From: Aquatica leii
Taxonomy: Eukaryota > Arthropoda > Insecta > Coleoptera > Lampyridae
Assembly: GCA_035610365.1 (NCBI GenBank)
Contig: CM069433.1
Coordinates: 134,744,545-134,808,544, forward strand
Length of the DNA: 64,000 nucleotides
Direction of reading: 5' to 3'
Below are positions 1-11,720 of this stretch, piece after piece (positions within the stretch are counted from its first letter, which is position 1; the number at the start of each line of letters is the position of its first letter). A program made the translations under genes and the position numbers. The notes beneath the pieces were generated by a model. The model had not been told where the DNA came from. It worked only from the letters and a program-made list of their open reading frames with translations, and did not search any database.

Positions 1-498
1 AGGTAAAAATGTCAATGAAAATGTGAAAATGCCACTAGAGTGAACCACTGGACAGCCGTTTTGCTCTTTTGTACATTTTTTTCACATGTGCATTGACATT
101 GTTACTTTAAAATGTTTATACATTGTGCTCTTAGCTCGTGGTTTATTTCAAACTAATAGTCAATTGCACCCTACTTTTTAAGTTATATTTAGTGCTAAGT
201 AACGTTTGATTACGATAGAAACAATTGTTATAACAAATATTTCTACGGTAACTAAGTATTACTGAGCACAAAGCATAACTTAAAAAATTCGTATTTCACA
301 TTACTGTTGCTAAAAGTAATTTTAATACCGGTCACAATATAGATTTTTGAAACGCTTCGGTGACTACGGTTTTGAACTATGGCAACTTTGATTTCCGGTT
401 GTTACTTGTAATAGTGCAGACATAAAACATCTCAAGATAATCTTTCTATATTATGAATTGAAGTATATTTTGATTTATGTTTGGTTCACGTTCAGATG
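1..498. other. Intergenic, no gene seen
   Basis: AT-rich sequence to the left of the first hAT terminus. I see no open frame of note, no RNA gene and no clear repeat beyond a weak imperfect hairpin in the first 110 bases. Confidence 0.5.
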
Positions 499-769
499 CA
501 GTGCCGTAACTAGCGTTTTATGCACCCGGTGCGAGCTTTCAAAACTGCGCCCCTGAAAAATGCTCTAATCTAACCAGGCTCTGAAAATAAAATGGACAAA
601 TTTGCATACAAATAAATCTATCTATTTATTGTTTACCAAAGGATATAAGTACCTACTTAGTATATTTCTTTAAGATAAAAATTGTTCATTCAAAAATATT
701 TGCTCAAATACAGAAATGAAACAAAGTACTCGATAGTAACCCAAGGCTGTCCTTACTTTAAGATTATAC

Positions 770-2701
770 TTAAAGATTTACTTTTCGCGCTTTTCTCATT
801 GCGAAGTCCTTGATTACATTTTCATATGACAGGAGACGTGCTATGTCGCGTTCAATCGACAAAATCGCTAGGCCAGACAATCTTTCTTGACCCATCGTCG
901 AGCGCATGTACGTTTTTATTAATTTGAGCTTACTGAATGATCTCTCGCAAGAAGCTACAGTCACTGGCATCGTTAAAAATATCTTTATAGCGACTACTAC
1001 ATTGGGAAACATTTCCTTTAAATCCAGTTCCACTACAGCTTTGAGAAGACCCATACTTGACTGACATTCACATTTATCAAATAATGTAGTCGCTTCAACT
1101 TGACTCTTCAAAGTTTCTATTTCGGACCAAAATTCAAAAATACTTAAATCAGCTGCATGTTTTTTTAGTTCTTCAACGGAATATGTAGTAATGTGTTTTA
1201 AGGTCAAAAAACCGAAAGAGTTTTGTATGTCGCGTAGTTTTTCGAATCGCCATTTTAATTCAGAAATGATTGTATCTATTGCTTCATTTATCTGAATTTT
1301 GAAACTTTGTTGCTGAGTAATGTCGTAGCCGGTGTCTGAACTTTCACTTAAATCGTGTCTTTTTACTCGCTTTCGTCGCTTTTCAAGAAAATTGTCTTCA
1401 ATGTGACCTTGTTCACAAATTGTTTTTGCCTTTTCGAAAACAATGTCTACAGTCTCGCGAATATTTTGTATCTGGCTTGTTAGTCCCTTGATTAGTTCAG
1501 AAGCTTTGTCGATAGTCATAGTTTTAGACTGTAGAGCTACATTCACTTTGTCAACAGATTTCAAAATTTTATCCCAAATTTGAAGAGTACATATGAATTT
1601 ATAATTAATTTGGTCCATTATGCTTTTAGCTGTAGAGATTGTTTCCGCATTGTAATCATTGGTAGTTAGAATCTTTAGCACACACCAGATTTGCGGTATT
1701 TGCGAATTCAAAGTTTTTACAGCCCTAGCTTTAGAGGCCCATCTTTTGTCGGCGTGTTTTTTCAAAGAAATATTTAAGTGTTTCATTAAAGTTTCCCATC
1801 TGACCATAGAACTCGAAAAAAATACAAATATTTTCTGGATTATTCCAAAAAATGTGATCATGTCAGGTGTCACACTAGCAACGTGTACGCCAGATAAATT
1901 CAAAGAATGCGCTGCACACGGCACATAATCAGCATTTTCATTAATTTGTTTTATTTTGGCTTGAACTCCGTTATATTTACCGGCCATATTACTACCATTG
2001 TCGTAGCCTTGGCCACGAAGATCTTGAATATTCAATCCATCAACTTCTAATTTCTCTAAAATCTCTTTCGACAATCCCTCGCCCGTTTTTTCATGAGACT
2101 GGATGAAATCTATGAATCGTTCTTCGATTGTAACTTTCTGCTCGGATACTTTTACGAATCTCAATATTTGTGACATCTGTTCTTTATGCGATACGTCTGG
2201 CGTACAATCAAAAAGTATAGAAAAGTATTTTGCCGCACGAACATCGTCTAAAATTTGTTTTTTGACCTCAGAGGCAAGAATATCTACAAGCTCGTTTTGA
2301 ATATAAGGCGTAAAATATGAAATATTTCCTTTATTAAGCGATTCAATATGCGCTCTAAGTTCAGGGTCGAATTTTGAAATCATATCCACGGCACTTGAGA
2401 AAACTCCAGATCCTGATTCTCCAATATGCTCATGAGAGCCTCTTAGCGGTAAATTATTTTCCGCGCAAAACAAAAGTATGCTGGTACACACTTTTAAAAT
2501 ATGTCTCCACTTATTTGTTTCTTGATTAATAGCCTTTTGTAAGGATGCATCTATTGTGGTCTTACTTTTTATGTTCTGTTCAAGCATTTTCCACTTAATA
2601 CAATTTTCTCTATGAAATGTAGAGTTTTCGTGCTCAGGAATACGTGGACTTAAATGACGCCAATCATTAAATCCTTTTTGTACATCAGCCAGTGCCGGCA
2701 T
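770..2701 (-). CDS. hAT transposase main body (ZMYM1-like), 643 aa open frame
   Basis: This is the catalytic body of a hAT transposase of the type that gave rise to vertebrate ZMYM1-like proteins. The RNase H-like region begins around residue 160 with ILFDCTPDVSHKEQM, followed by a GQGYDNGSNMAGKYNGVQ block and the CAAHSLNL motif typical of this group. The hAT dimerisation domain lies near the C terminus, with LTMPVTVASCERSFSKLKLIK. The methionine at 2701 is probably not the true start, because the same frame continues upstream through FCFPC (from about 2750), which belongs to the TTF-type zinc finger. The 643 codons are uninterrupted, which is unusual for this window. It may be a relatively young copy or, less likely, a retained gene. 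Confidence 0.85.
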   Translation of the reverse strand: MPALADVQKGFNDWRHLSPRIPEHENSTFHRENCIKWKMLEQNIKSKTTIDASLQKAINQETNKWRHILKVCTSILLFCAENNLPLRGSHEHIGESGSGVFSSAVDMISKFDPELRAHIESLNKGNISYFTPYIQNELVDILASEVKKQILDDVRAAKYFSILFDCTPDVSHKEQMSQILRFVKVSEQKVTIEERFIDFIQSHEKTGEGLSKEILEKLEVDGLNIQDLRGQGYDNGSNMAGKYNGVQAKIKQINENADYVPCAAHSLNLSGVHVASVTPDMITFFGIIQKIFVFFSSSMVRWETLMKHLNISLKKHADKRWASKARAVKTLNSQIPQIWCVLKILTTNDYNAETISTAKSIMDQINYKFICTLQIWDKILKSVDKVNVALQSKTMTIDKASELIKGLTSQIQNIRETVDIVFEKAKTICEQGHIEDNFLEKRRKRVKRHDLSESSDTGYDITQQQSFKIQINEAIDTIISELKWRFEKLRDIQNSFGFLTLKHITTYSVEELKKHAADLSIFEFWSEIETLKSQVEATTLFDKCECQSSMGLLKAVVELDLKEMFPNVVVAIKIFLTMPVTVASCERSFSKLKLIKTYMRSTMGQERLSGLAILSIERDIARLLSYENVIKDFAMRKARKVNL

Positions 2702-2774
2702 TATTTGCTTAGTCGAGGAAGAACCGAAAAGTATACATGGGAAACAAAATATTGCATCTCTTTTTTACTGTAAA

Positions 2775-3209
2775 TCAACCAAGGCCTGGGTACCATCTCG
2801 CCATTGCCCATTTTTTTGTAAACCAATGTATATAAAATTTTCGTCCTGCGTCTTCAGTTGAAGAAATATTTTGACTACCTTTTCCTTGATCAGGACCTTT
2901 CTCGACGAGGAAACAACGAATGTGGTCAGTTAATGGTAACCATGAAACAGGATCGTTTATGTCTAACTGGATCTTATCAGTAGCAGCTGCTTCTTCAATT
3001 TGAATTTCAGAACTTGTACTGGTGGTGATGGGTAAGGTCAAGTCTTGCTGGGATGGGTTGACTGGGTTGTCTTCTTTATATTTTATCTTTAAATTGTTTT
3101 CAGATTTAGTTCCAGACATACCAGGGAGGGCCAAAACGTTATCATTGGACACATCTTCCTGACTGCTTTCTGGTTGTGTGACTGTCCACTTTCGTAAAGT
3201 ATTTCCCAT
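2775..3209 (-). pseudogene. N-terminal TTF-type zinc finger part of the same hAT transposase
   Basis: This frame encodes the N-terminal part of the ZMYM1-like transposase. DPVSWLPLTDHIRCFLVEKGPDQ and RKFYIHWF match the usual order (D-P-x-x-W, then G-P-x-Q, then R-K-F) ahead of the TTF zinc finger. The next expected segment, WLIYS and DAIFCFPC, is present but in other frames, so at least two small indels lie between about 2740 and 2830. The first methionine, at 3209, is plausible as the start. As it stands the gene could not make a full transposase without frame changes. Confidence 0.7.
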
Positions 3210-3230
3210 TCCCAGTCTAGCTTTTTTTGA

Positions 3231-6200
3231 TGTCTTGGTGATAAAGAAAAATAACAGAAAATTGGGGCATTCCGTTAATAGAAAGAAAACGCACGCTAAA
3301 AGATACTTAAACGCTAAAGTATTATATCCTCTAAGACAAAGATCAACCTTCTTGGATAGGACACAAACTCCGACTAATAACGAAGTCAGTCAAGCGGTAA
3401 CGGAAAGATAAGATCCGTTAATCACAATAATCGCTGTTAGTATTTTGGGTTCACGAACGACAATACTGCAAAGACCAAGTTCTACTTTTTGTTTTGGCTC
3501 TCAAGGAGTGACTACGACTAAGCCTAAGTCTGGGTGTTTAACTACGACGCGGTCTAAGCCGAAAGTCGCTTATAATCATAAACATAACAACCGCGAAAGC
3601 TTAAGATTTTATAGTTTTACATCCCAAAAGGCTTTAAACTTAATTTTACGTTGAATTTAATTTAATAGAATTTTATTTTTTTATTTATTTAAATTCAATT
3701 TTACGTTTCAGTAATTTTTTTTCTTTTTATTAATTTTTATTGTAAATGTTTATTTTATTATAAATTTATTTTGTGTGTGCAATTTGGTTTGATTGCATTT
3801 TTTTTAATTTTTTTTATTTACTTATTTGATTTCTTCTGTAATACATTTTAATTTGTTAAAATGTAACGGAGATTTTTGTAACGATTGTAAATGCGTTTTA
3901 GTACGTTTTTGGTTGTCAATTAGGCAACTTTGCAATGGTATTTGCGTGGGGGTAAACATCGCAATAGTTAATAAAATTACTGGTCGTAAAGCGGTGCAGC
4001 TTTTGCTTGATTTAAGGACGTGATTGAACGCCGTTGTTACTTTAGCTGTGGTGCTAGTAGGTAGTTAAAAATAACACTCGGTAAGAGATAAAATTATCAT
4101 TCATCAACATCTACCTTATGGAAATGTCATATCTTAGCAACGAACACTAAACTTATGGTTATACAGAGTTTAATCAAACAAACAAACAAAAGTTGCAAAG
4201 AATAACGCGTGCATGCGTTATGCAATTAATATTCCGTTTAATGATCATATAACACCTTGCCTAAATAGATAATTAGTTAAATACTTAAATTGCATCCTAC
4301 TTTATAAAATAATTAAAAACAACGCACCTACCTACTTAGCAAATAAGTTACATGTAATGTCCACTATACACAACATTGCAAATATTCGCGCAGACAATTA
4401 CATTGTTCCACAACATAAGACGGCAAAATTTGAGGACAGCTTATCTTATATTGCGCTCAAATTACTGAACTATGTAATTGATTTCCTAAATATTACTGAA
4501 AACGCTTTTAAATTGAAGCTGAAGGATATTATTAAGTGTAGTTAAAACAATCAATTGTAATAAAATGTTATCAACGAATTCAAGTATTTTTTTTCTCTGA
4601 CCCAGACTTTTTGTTGCTTTTGGTATTTTTTTTTCACGCAAGAAAAGGTGGCGTATGGCACCGACTCATCAGACGCAGTTGAGTGCTAACAACTTGACCT
4701 GCGACCATCTTTGACTTAAGCTAGCCAAACAGGTGACTCGACAATCTATTTTAAAATATTTTTACACGTTCACCTTTACAATTGGTGCTTTACATTTTAA
4801 TCAATTAATCTGTTCGCTAGACAATTTTTTTTGTTTTTTTTTAGGATTTAATGACTTTACTCACTAACAAGGTAGGTTCTAATAGTGTGACCGCCTGACG
4901 TGTTCTCTGGTTGGAAAGGTCCAGAAGCTCTTTTGAGCTATTAACCTTCCTGGTGCCTTTTTGATTTTGGTTTTTATATTTGAGTTTTTCCAAACAGTTA
5001 CGGATTTTCGAATATAATCTACGGCTATATCTACTAACCTCCAGCAAATTTTTGATTTTGTTCCCATTTTAATGTATAAAGTAACATATTACCATCAATT
5101 ACGTAGAAAAACTAACTGACATTATTACTCTATTATACAATTTGTAGGATTTAATATTATTTTTACTAGAATTTAACAACTAATGTATATACTATAATTA
5201 CAATATAAATAATGTTTTTTCGAATATATGTTATTGAATACAGCATTTTTATATAGCTTAATTGTTGTTTAAACAACATAAATATTCATGTGCCTCTACC
5301 AAAATATTTTGATTTTAAATAATATACAAAAACAAACATTAAAATATGTTTAAGGATTAAGATGTAAAAACTTTCAGTATGAAAATATAAATCATGAAAA
5401 AATAAAAAAAAACTTTGTGTTTTAATGTATAACCATAAACGTTAAATAATTTTGAAATATCATTTAGTCGCTTTCCTTTTTTTAATAATGTAATTAATGT
5501 CACGTTATTATTTGTAAGGTATCAAGTTAGGAACGATTTGGGGTGATACAATAACCATTTAAACTTTATTGCTATCTAAATTTGATATTAAACCCAGTTA
5601 AAACATAATTTAAAAGCTTATTCAAAAATCATTTTCGCAGTTCTCTACTTTTATGGCAACGTAATTAGATTACTTTCGTTGCTTCTTACGTACATTCCGT
5701 TGATGCGCTACAACATAAAATTTTGATGCATTGATGCTTAAGCAAGATTAAGTTAGGATAATTTAATCATCAAAATACAGGGATAGATATTTGAAAGGAC
5801 TGTGCGTGATGTAGATAAGAGAGTTAGAATATGACAAAAGCTTTAGAATTTAAACTGTGGAGTTCGAAAAGTGTCGAGGGTTCTTTAAAGAATCCTTTCT
5901 AAATGTGTATTGTGTGATTGGAAATCACAAACATGGCTTGAATGAATTGAATTAATAATATTAAGTGAAAAGTATTTTCTATAGAATAACGATGAAAATA
6001 AGTTTTCTTTTTAGTTTTCATAACATGTTTGATATATTTCTTAAAATTCATGTGTATAAAATAAACATTTACTTTTTCAAACATTTGTTTAGTTTTTTAC
6101 CAATACTTGATTTAATATTAAATATATAAATTCTATTCAACTTTTTTTTATTAAACTGTGCAATTGATATCTAGAACGTAAAAGAAAAAAGTCATTGTTT

Positions 6201-7265
6201 CACATTTTATCAATATTGAATATTGGCACTACAAAAAGCTTAAAGAATTCATCTCGCACACATGAACCTGCCAGAAAATATTACTATTGTAGCTTTCGTT
6301 AGTTAAAACATATATTAAACAAACCAGGTATTTTGTTAATATTGAGCTATTTTTACTCAATAAAACGAACAAACTTGTGTGATTATCTTTATGTGATAAT
6401 TTTTGTTTAATTTCTTTGTAAGTAAACCCGTTGGTATTGATGAATAATGACGATCAAGCACCATTGGAATTTTCGGAAAAATAAAATTGATTGTACTGAT
6501 TGTGCTAAATGTGATATTAGTCAATCAATACATAAAACTATTAACCGAATTAAAAACCACCAATATGACTGTAAAAACAAAAAAGCAGAATCAGTTCTTC
6601 GCCTATCTTACGATATTAGATCTTAAACCCAAATCAGAGAGATGATTTTGAGTTGTCTAATATTTTTGTATCACACGACTGCAGTTTGTTAGTGTCTTAG
6701 TTTATAGTTTTGTTTTATAGTGTAATTTACGTTAAGTATTCATTTTAAATATGTCGTAACTGTATTGTAAACGTATTCGTAACATACTGTACATACATGG
6801 CTAAAGTTGTAACGCTTCTTAGACACAATGTTCTGTATACAAACTCTATGTAACTATCACGAGAACAAGTGCAATAGCTAATAAAGATTATCTGCTGTTA
6901 CAATTAGTAAAGAGAAGTGTTATTCTGTTTCTAATAAAAACGCTATACGGTCTCATTATTTACATCAGGTTATGGGCCCAGATTGATAGTACAGCAAAAA
7001 GAAAGAAAGGTTTTTATTGCGAATCAAAGAACACGTGGTAATAAGGTTAGTGCAGATGACTGTTTTTGTTGTTTTATTGTTAAAAAGATGGATTCTAAAT
7101 CTTAATAAAAGCTTGAAGGTGCAAATAATTGAAATAAATAGAAGCGTCAAATACAGTTGTTATAAATTCACCAAGATGTGCACGATTTTATTACTGTTTT
7201 ACGAAAAAAAAAACGCCGGATGGAAAAGTTTTTCAAAATAACGAAGAATGAGATCGACAACATAA
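3231..7265. other. AT-rich intergenic, no gene seen
   Basis: About 4 kb with no credible coding region. The short open frames here lack any domain. 3655-3820 is very T-rich low-complexity sequence. I see no tRNA, rRNA or clear transposon terminus. Confidence 0.5.
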
Positions 7266-7547
7266 AATGAATAGGATTGCTCGATTCGTACTCTCGCAAT
7301 GTAAGCCGCCACACTCCAGTAAATCTTGACGCGTGACGTCAGCCGTAGATCACATATCGGTTCGCTGCTTATAAATAGTGCTTCAATACACTTTAAATAC
7401 AACGGTTTTGCGATTTTTATTATAGCAATTATTACATTTGTTGGTGTTTTACTCGTTCAAATACGTGCCTACAAGTTGCTTGTAAGAATTTCTAATTATT
7501 ATCAGGTTTAATTTAAAATTTAAACTTATTTACATTATATTAGAAGG

Positions 7548-7778
7548 TGCGCTGTATTTTGATGCGATAACAACCTGATTGCAACCAAAAATAAAAAGCT
7601 TAAGATTGCATACCACAAGTTCCCAAAAGGTACCGATTTAGCGTCCATTACGATTAAAAATGAATAGATTAGGCGTTGTAAAAGGGCTGATAACATGAAC
7701 CCTAATACTAGCGTAATTTGTTCTACTCATTTTACAGAGGAGAGTTATATGAACGAGATTTACAAAATGAATTATTAG
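7548..7778 (+). pseudogene. THAP zinc-finger domain remnant
   Basis: Read in one frame, these 77 codons give the C2CH pattern of a THAP finger: Cys-x4-Cys at codons 1 and 6, a YHKFPKG block at codons 22-28 (the conserved H-x-F-P), and CSTHF at codons 58-62, providing the third Cys and the His. Spacing between the second and third Cys is 51, within the THAP range. Two in-frame stops break it: a TGA at codon 5 and a TAG at codon 40, where a Trp (TGG) would be expected in NE-W-IRRC. A possible splice acceptor lies just upstream. THAP fingers bind DNA in P-element transposases and related host factors; this one is dead. Confidence 0.7.
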
Positions 7779-7881
7779 GTTTTTTAAGTAAAATTGTTTA
7801 ACATAAATTTAGTAAAAAAATAGCATAAAAAAGTAAAGAATTAAAAAGCATTAAAATTAAGAAAACATTACCGTTATCAGA

Positions 7882-8004
7882 ATGAACTATCAAAATATAA
7901 AACTTAGTGAAAAAAGAAGTGGAAAGAAAAGAGCGAATACACCAGCTCAAGAAACCGATGAAGAAAGAATAAAACAAAGAAAATTAAATAAAATTTCAAA
8001 ATAA
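7882..8004 (+). pseudogene. Short basic open frame downstream of the THAP remnant
   Basis: An ATG-started frame of about 40 codons rich in Lys, Arg and Glu (SEKRSGKKRANTPAQETDEE). It lies between the THAP remnant and the right terminal repeat and may be the linker following the finger. It matches no domain I know and could be chance. Confidence 0.3.
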
Positions 8005-8510
8005 ATTTGTAGTGTGTTATGTTATTTTTTATTTATTTTGTCAACCTTAAATTTGAATACATTTATTTAACCGTTAATAATACATTTTACTTTGTCCGTA
8101 AATTATAAAATGAATAGCAATTTTTCCATAGTTCAATTTCAAAATGAATCCATCAAACAGCAAACGAGATTAATTTTTTGTGAAAGTTTTCCTACCGTTC
8201 AAGTGAAAATAATTTAAACAGCAGATTAATTTCAACTTGATTACATTTAAATGTAATTTTTTGCCTTTAAAAAAACAACAAAACTAATTAATAAAAAAAA
8301 TATTTCGATTATGAACACTATTGCCATTGCTTATTAAATCAAAAATTGTCAAATTTACTCAAATAAAATATTTAGAAGCCTTTTAACGTGCCTCTTAGTA
8401 CATATTGTAATAGAAGTATCGAGAACGATGTCTACGCGTGACGTCAGCGCAGATCTCGGCAGAATAAATCGAGCGATCGAGCAATCCTATTCATTTAGTA
8501 TCCTGCGATA

Positions 8511-9290
8511 ATGCCTGCACATACAAGTGTTGATTCGAAGGCTGAAATTATTGCGGAGTCATTAGTAATTACTCGAATGTTTACGATTTCACGGACTACT
8601 GTGGGGCGTATCCGCGTTAAATGTTATCGCGAGCACACGATAAACATGATTTTACAACTTTCCGAAATTCTCTAGCCAACGTCAAATTTCCGAGATGCCA
8701 GTTAACCGCGCAGGCAAGACTGAAAAATGCTGGAATAAAAAAGTATGAAGCAGCTATTGAATAAATTCTTAACAAGGACAATGAAAAAAAGCATATGAAA
8801 TTTGCCTTACGTGAATGAACCCCTGGATTTTTTGAATTGTGTTGTTTTTTAGCGACAAAAAAACGTTTGAAAGTTCAAAGGACGCACCTATAAAACTGTT
8901 TTGACTTCCAAGAAGTCGTTAATTACCCATGGTCTAAAAAGTGTAACAGACACTTTTTAGTAAATGTATAAGGTTGTGTAAATTTCCATGGCCCAGGCGT
9001 TTGTTAGCTGATTGAAGGTAGTCTTAATACAAAAAACTACTTAAACAACGTTATGCAGCCTTCTACATTTTTTTTTCGAGAGAACGATTACTACTTTCAA
9101 CAGATGAACTTTCTTAATACTTAATTTTTTCACTATTACAATATGCACGTCGAACAATAATCCAACGGTTACTTTGGACAGAAAACGTTTGGGGTTAAGT
9201 TGTTTGTACCATCCGGGAACAACAGGGGGCCAATTTCGTTGCCATGGACTGCGAAAAATTCATTGCCTGCTTGAAAGATCATATTCATTA
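8511..9290 (+). pseudogene. Tc1/mariner-type transposase remnant
   Basis: Starting at an ATG at 8511, broken frames on the + strand spell out a Tc1/mariner transposase in order. First comes a helix-turn-helix segment (TISRTTVGRIRVK), then QLTAQARLKNAGIKKYEAA resembling the second HTH, then KKHMKFALRE. Next is FFSDKKTFESSKDAPIKLF, the region of the first catalytic Asp (FSDE), and FHGPGV followed by LNTKNYLNNVMQPS from the middle of the DDE domain. Several stops and frameshifts make it non-functional. The second and third catalytic residues are not visible. It begins 15 bases after the P-like element's right end, so the two insertions are adjacent or nested. Confidence 0.65.
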
Positions 9291-10620
9291 TTAGCAATCG
9301 TATGTTTATTTAAAAAAAGTAAACATGTAAAATGAGTTTTTTACTGGCTAATTAATAATTAAAACTTATTTAAAAACAACATTTTTACGTAGTTCCTATA
9401 GGAACGTGACGTGTAGAAATTCAATGAACATTGTTTGATTTATTTATTCCTACGAAGATTATACCCGTTTATTTACACACGAAAATATTATGCATAAAAA
9501 TAAAATGCAGCAAATATCTTTTTTTGACACAAAATCATTCCACTGTTCCATAAGTCTTTGTGTGTTAGCAATTATTTAAAATATTTATAATTGCTTTTCT
9601 TTGAAATTAAAAAACAACTACTTGAAATAGTATTAAAACTAAGACCAATAGTCTTATATTTACAATGTTATTAATAGGTTGCTACATGGATGTAATAAAA
9701 AATGTGTTCAAAAAATAGTCTTAATAGAGTTTATAATTAATTGTTTCAATACGGAACTTTTATTTACACACGAAAAGAGAGACAGATAATCCTATTTCTA
9801 TTTCTTTCTGTTGTTACTAAACTTATTTCTTTGACAAGTTCTAGTTTATAGAAACTTGAACACAAAAATTATAATGTAGAACAGGCATTAAACATTCAAA
9901 TGAAACTAAAAGTAAGTAATGTTTGTTCAATTTCTTTCAACAAACGACAAATTCGTTTTGCTTGATGCATTTATAATTCATATAAGTTATTGTTACTATT
10001 GAAACTCGAAAATCTATAACACAATGCATAACGTCGAGTTCATTTACTAACGATTTATTGCCTGTCAATGAATATAACTGTAATCTGACGGTGTCCGTAA
10101 CTGCAAGTTTCAGGAAGTCATCCACAATTATGTGTAACGTTAATAGCACTGTGTTAATCTAATATACATCACAAACGCTTCCACCGACACTGTTATGATC
10201 CAATAATACTTGGCCTTTATTATAGTGCTTAACAAACAATGCGTCTTCATTAAATTTATAATAAAATTAATTACATTTATTTACAAATATTCATATTGAT
10301 TTTCATTGTTAATACTATGCATATGAAAGTACATCAACGTCTGGAAGTGTCGTTTATATTAACGATACAATTTTTATGGCTGCAGATAATTTTATAGTAT
10401 AGAATTTATAGACTTTTTGTCGTTATTTAAAGGCTATGTGAGTTTTTCAAGTAACGATTAAAATAACTAATAAATGCAATATGTACACTTTTTTAGTGCA
10501 CATCAATGAAATCTGTACAATAGTAAATAATACAAGTTTTTTTAATATAAAAAATTCAATAGTTGTGTAATTATTTGTCACTTTGTAATACTTTTACAAA
10601 TTCTACAAAGCTGTTCAACT
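9291..10620. other. AT-rich intergenic, no gene seen
   Basis: No coding region or recognisable element end is visible between the Tc1 remnant and the LINE tail. Short open frames here are lysine- or leucine-rich and domainless. Confidence 0.45.
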
Positions 10621-10807
10621 TCTGCTTCTTTTTCTTCTTCTTCCTATTTCCCTATGTCTTGCACCTTTACGGCGTTGATTATTGCTTTTCAATCCATTCT
10701 TTCCTGTCTACTACTACATTTTGTATTTGTTTGTGTTGTACTATGTTTCTTTAGTATTTCGTCCAGTATGTTGTTTAATGTTTTTCTTGGTGTTTCTGGG
10801 GTTTTCT
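10621..10807 (-). mobile_element. LINE 3' end, second half of the LINE split by the gypsy insertion
   Basis: On the minus strand this encodes the extreme C terminus of a non-LTR retrotransposon ORF2. PRKTLNNILDEILKKHS corresponds to the common RPRKTW...L motif, followed by a DRKEWIEKQ-like segment and a GAAGAAG-rich tail. The 4 bases next to the gypsy element (10804-10807, TTCT) are its target duplication. The partner half is at 15994-16205. The LINE clade cannot be assigned from this little sequence. Confidence 0.75.
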
Positions 10808-11413
10808 TGTAGCGCAAAACTCAGGTAGTTTAGATGAGCGAAGAGTGAGCTAACAAACGATGTAAAACAATTAATTAAACAATTAGAAAAATTGTCAAAA
10901 TTGGTCAATTAACTTCCGAAGTCAGGGATGCCAAATAGTTTGATTTTAAGACTAAATTATTAAAGTCTTATCTGCAATAAAAAGTTACACAGGAATAATT
11001 CATTGATTCAATCTCAAAAGATAGTTATAATCCTACATTCAAAAACAAAACAAAAACAATAAGGTAAAACTCAGTAAGATTACTTAAAACTAAGAATAGA
11101 AATTTTCAATATTTAATTAATTAAACTTAAAACTAAGTTAATACCGGTATTTCTTTACATATAATAAGAGAAACAATTTTGAATTAATTTAAATTAAATA
11201 TTTGCGGTACGCAAATTTAATTTTTATATTAATTAGAGAATTTTAATATTTAGTATTTAATAATTTAGGTTCAAATGTAAAGGTAAATATTAAAAAGAAA
11301 AACCAAGTTCGTTGATGAAGCAAAGTTTTTAATCGACGAAAGGAATGTAGATAGATATATGTAACTCACGCATATGGATCAAATTTCACGTTGATGTCAT
11401 CCAACGGAATCCA
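10808..11413 (-). repeat. 3' LTR of the gypsy element, truncated
   Basis: Begins TGTAGCGC on the + strand and aligns to 14939-15535 over about 600 bases with small indels; roughly nine in ten positions agree by eye. The portion matching 15536-15993 is absent. The break coincides with the abrupt end of integrase. Confidence 0.9.
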
Positions 11414-11620
11414 AAATAATAAAACTCCAAAATGACCAGAAGTAACTTCATCCTGGAATTCAGAAATAATTTTATTTCTATTTTCAGTAGGTACGACAAT
11501 TTTCCAATCAGATAGGTTAGAAACTACATTATGTTTACGACGCAAAAGTTTATATAAAATACCATCTTTTACTGTAAAATCAGGATAATCAGCGGGATTA
11601 TATACAACCTTAGATAACAT
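11414..11620 (-). pseudogene. Integrase N-terminal zinc-binding fragment
   Basis: This is the region between RNase H and the integrase core. It includes DGILYKLLRRKH and VPTENRNKIISEFQDEVTSGHFGV, the latter ending in the conserved H-x-G-H-F-G of the H2C2 zinc-binding domain. The following frame, LLFWIPLDD, is LTR sequence, not integrase. The catalytic D,D-35-E core is therefore completely missing, and the last codons run into the 3' LTR (to 11366). Confidence 0.8.
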
Positions 11621-11720
11621 ACTTTTATACCAGTCATCAGGAATTAATTCAAAATTTTAAAGAAGATTAACGGAACGAGAGAGATAGTCAGCAGCTAAGC
11701 GATTTGCAGGATCTTTGAGT

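Larger units (their letters stand above)
499..3230 (-). mobile_element. hAT transposon, ZMYM1-like, left end preserved
   Basis: A minus-strand hAT element. Its left terminus is recognisable at 499, where the sequence CAGTGCCGTAACTAG matches the style of hAT terminal repeats and is followed by a GCGCCCC block. The transposase occupies 770-3209. I could not find a matching inverted terminus or an 8-bp target duplication on the right, so that end is lost or too diverged to see; 3230 is only where coding similarity stops. Seeing one end with a long open frame suggests an element that is old but not ancient. Confidence 0.75.
7266..8495 (+). mobile_element. THAP-containing DNA transposon remnant, P-like, with 20-bp inverted ends
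   Basis: AATGAATAGGATTGCTCGAT at 7266-7285 is repeated exactly, inverted, at 8476-8495, bounding a 1230-bp unit. Inside each end is the same 15-mer containing the palindrome TGACGTCA (7334-7341 and 8439-8446), at 68 and 49 bases from the termini, as expected for subterminal transposase-binding sites. The unit encloses a broken THAP zinc finger (7548-7778), the DNA-binding domain at the N terminus of P-element transposases. No 8-bp target duplication is visible and no catalytic domain remains. Assignment to the P superfamily is therefore an inference from the THAP domain plus the ends. Confidence 0.6.

Noticed and set aside
1659-2300. + strand open frames opposite the hAT transposase
   Set aside because: Shadows of the 643-codon minus-strand transposase.
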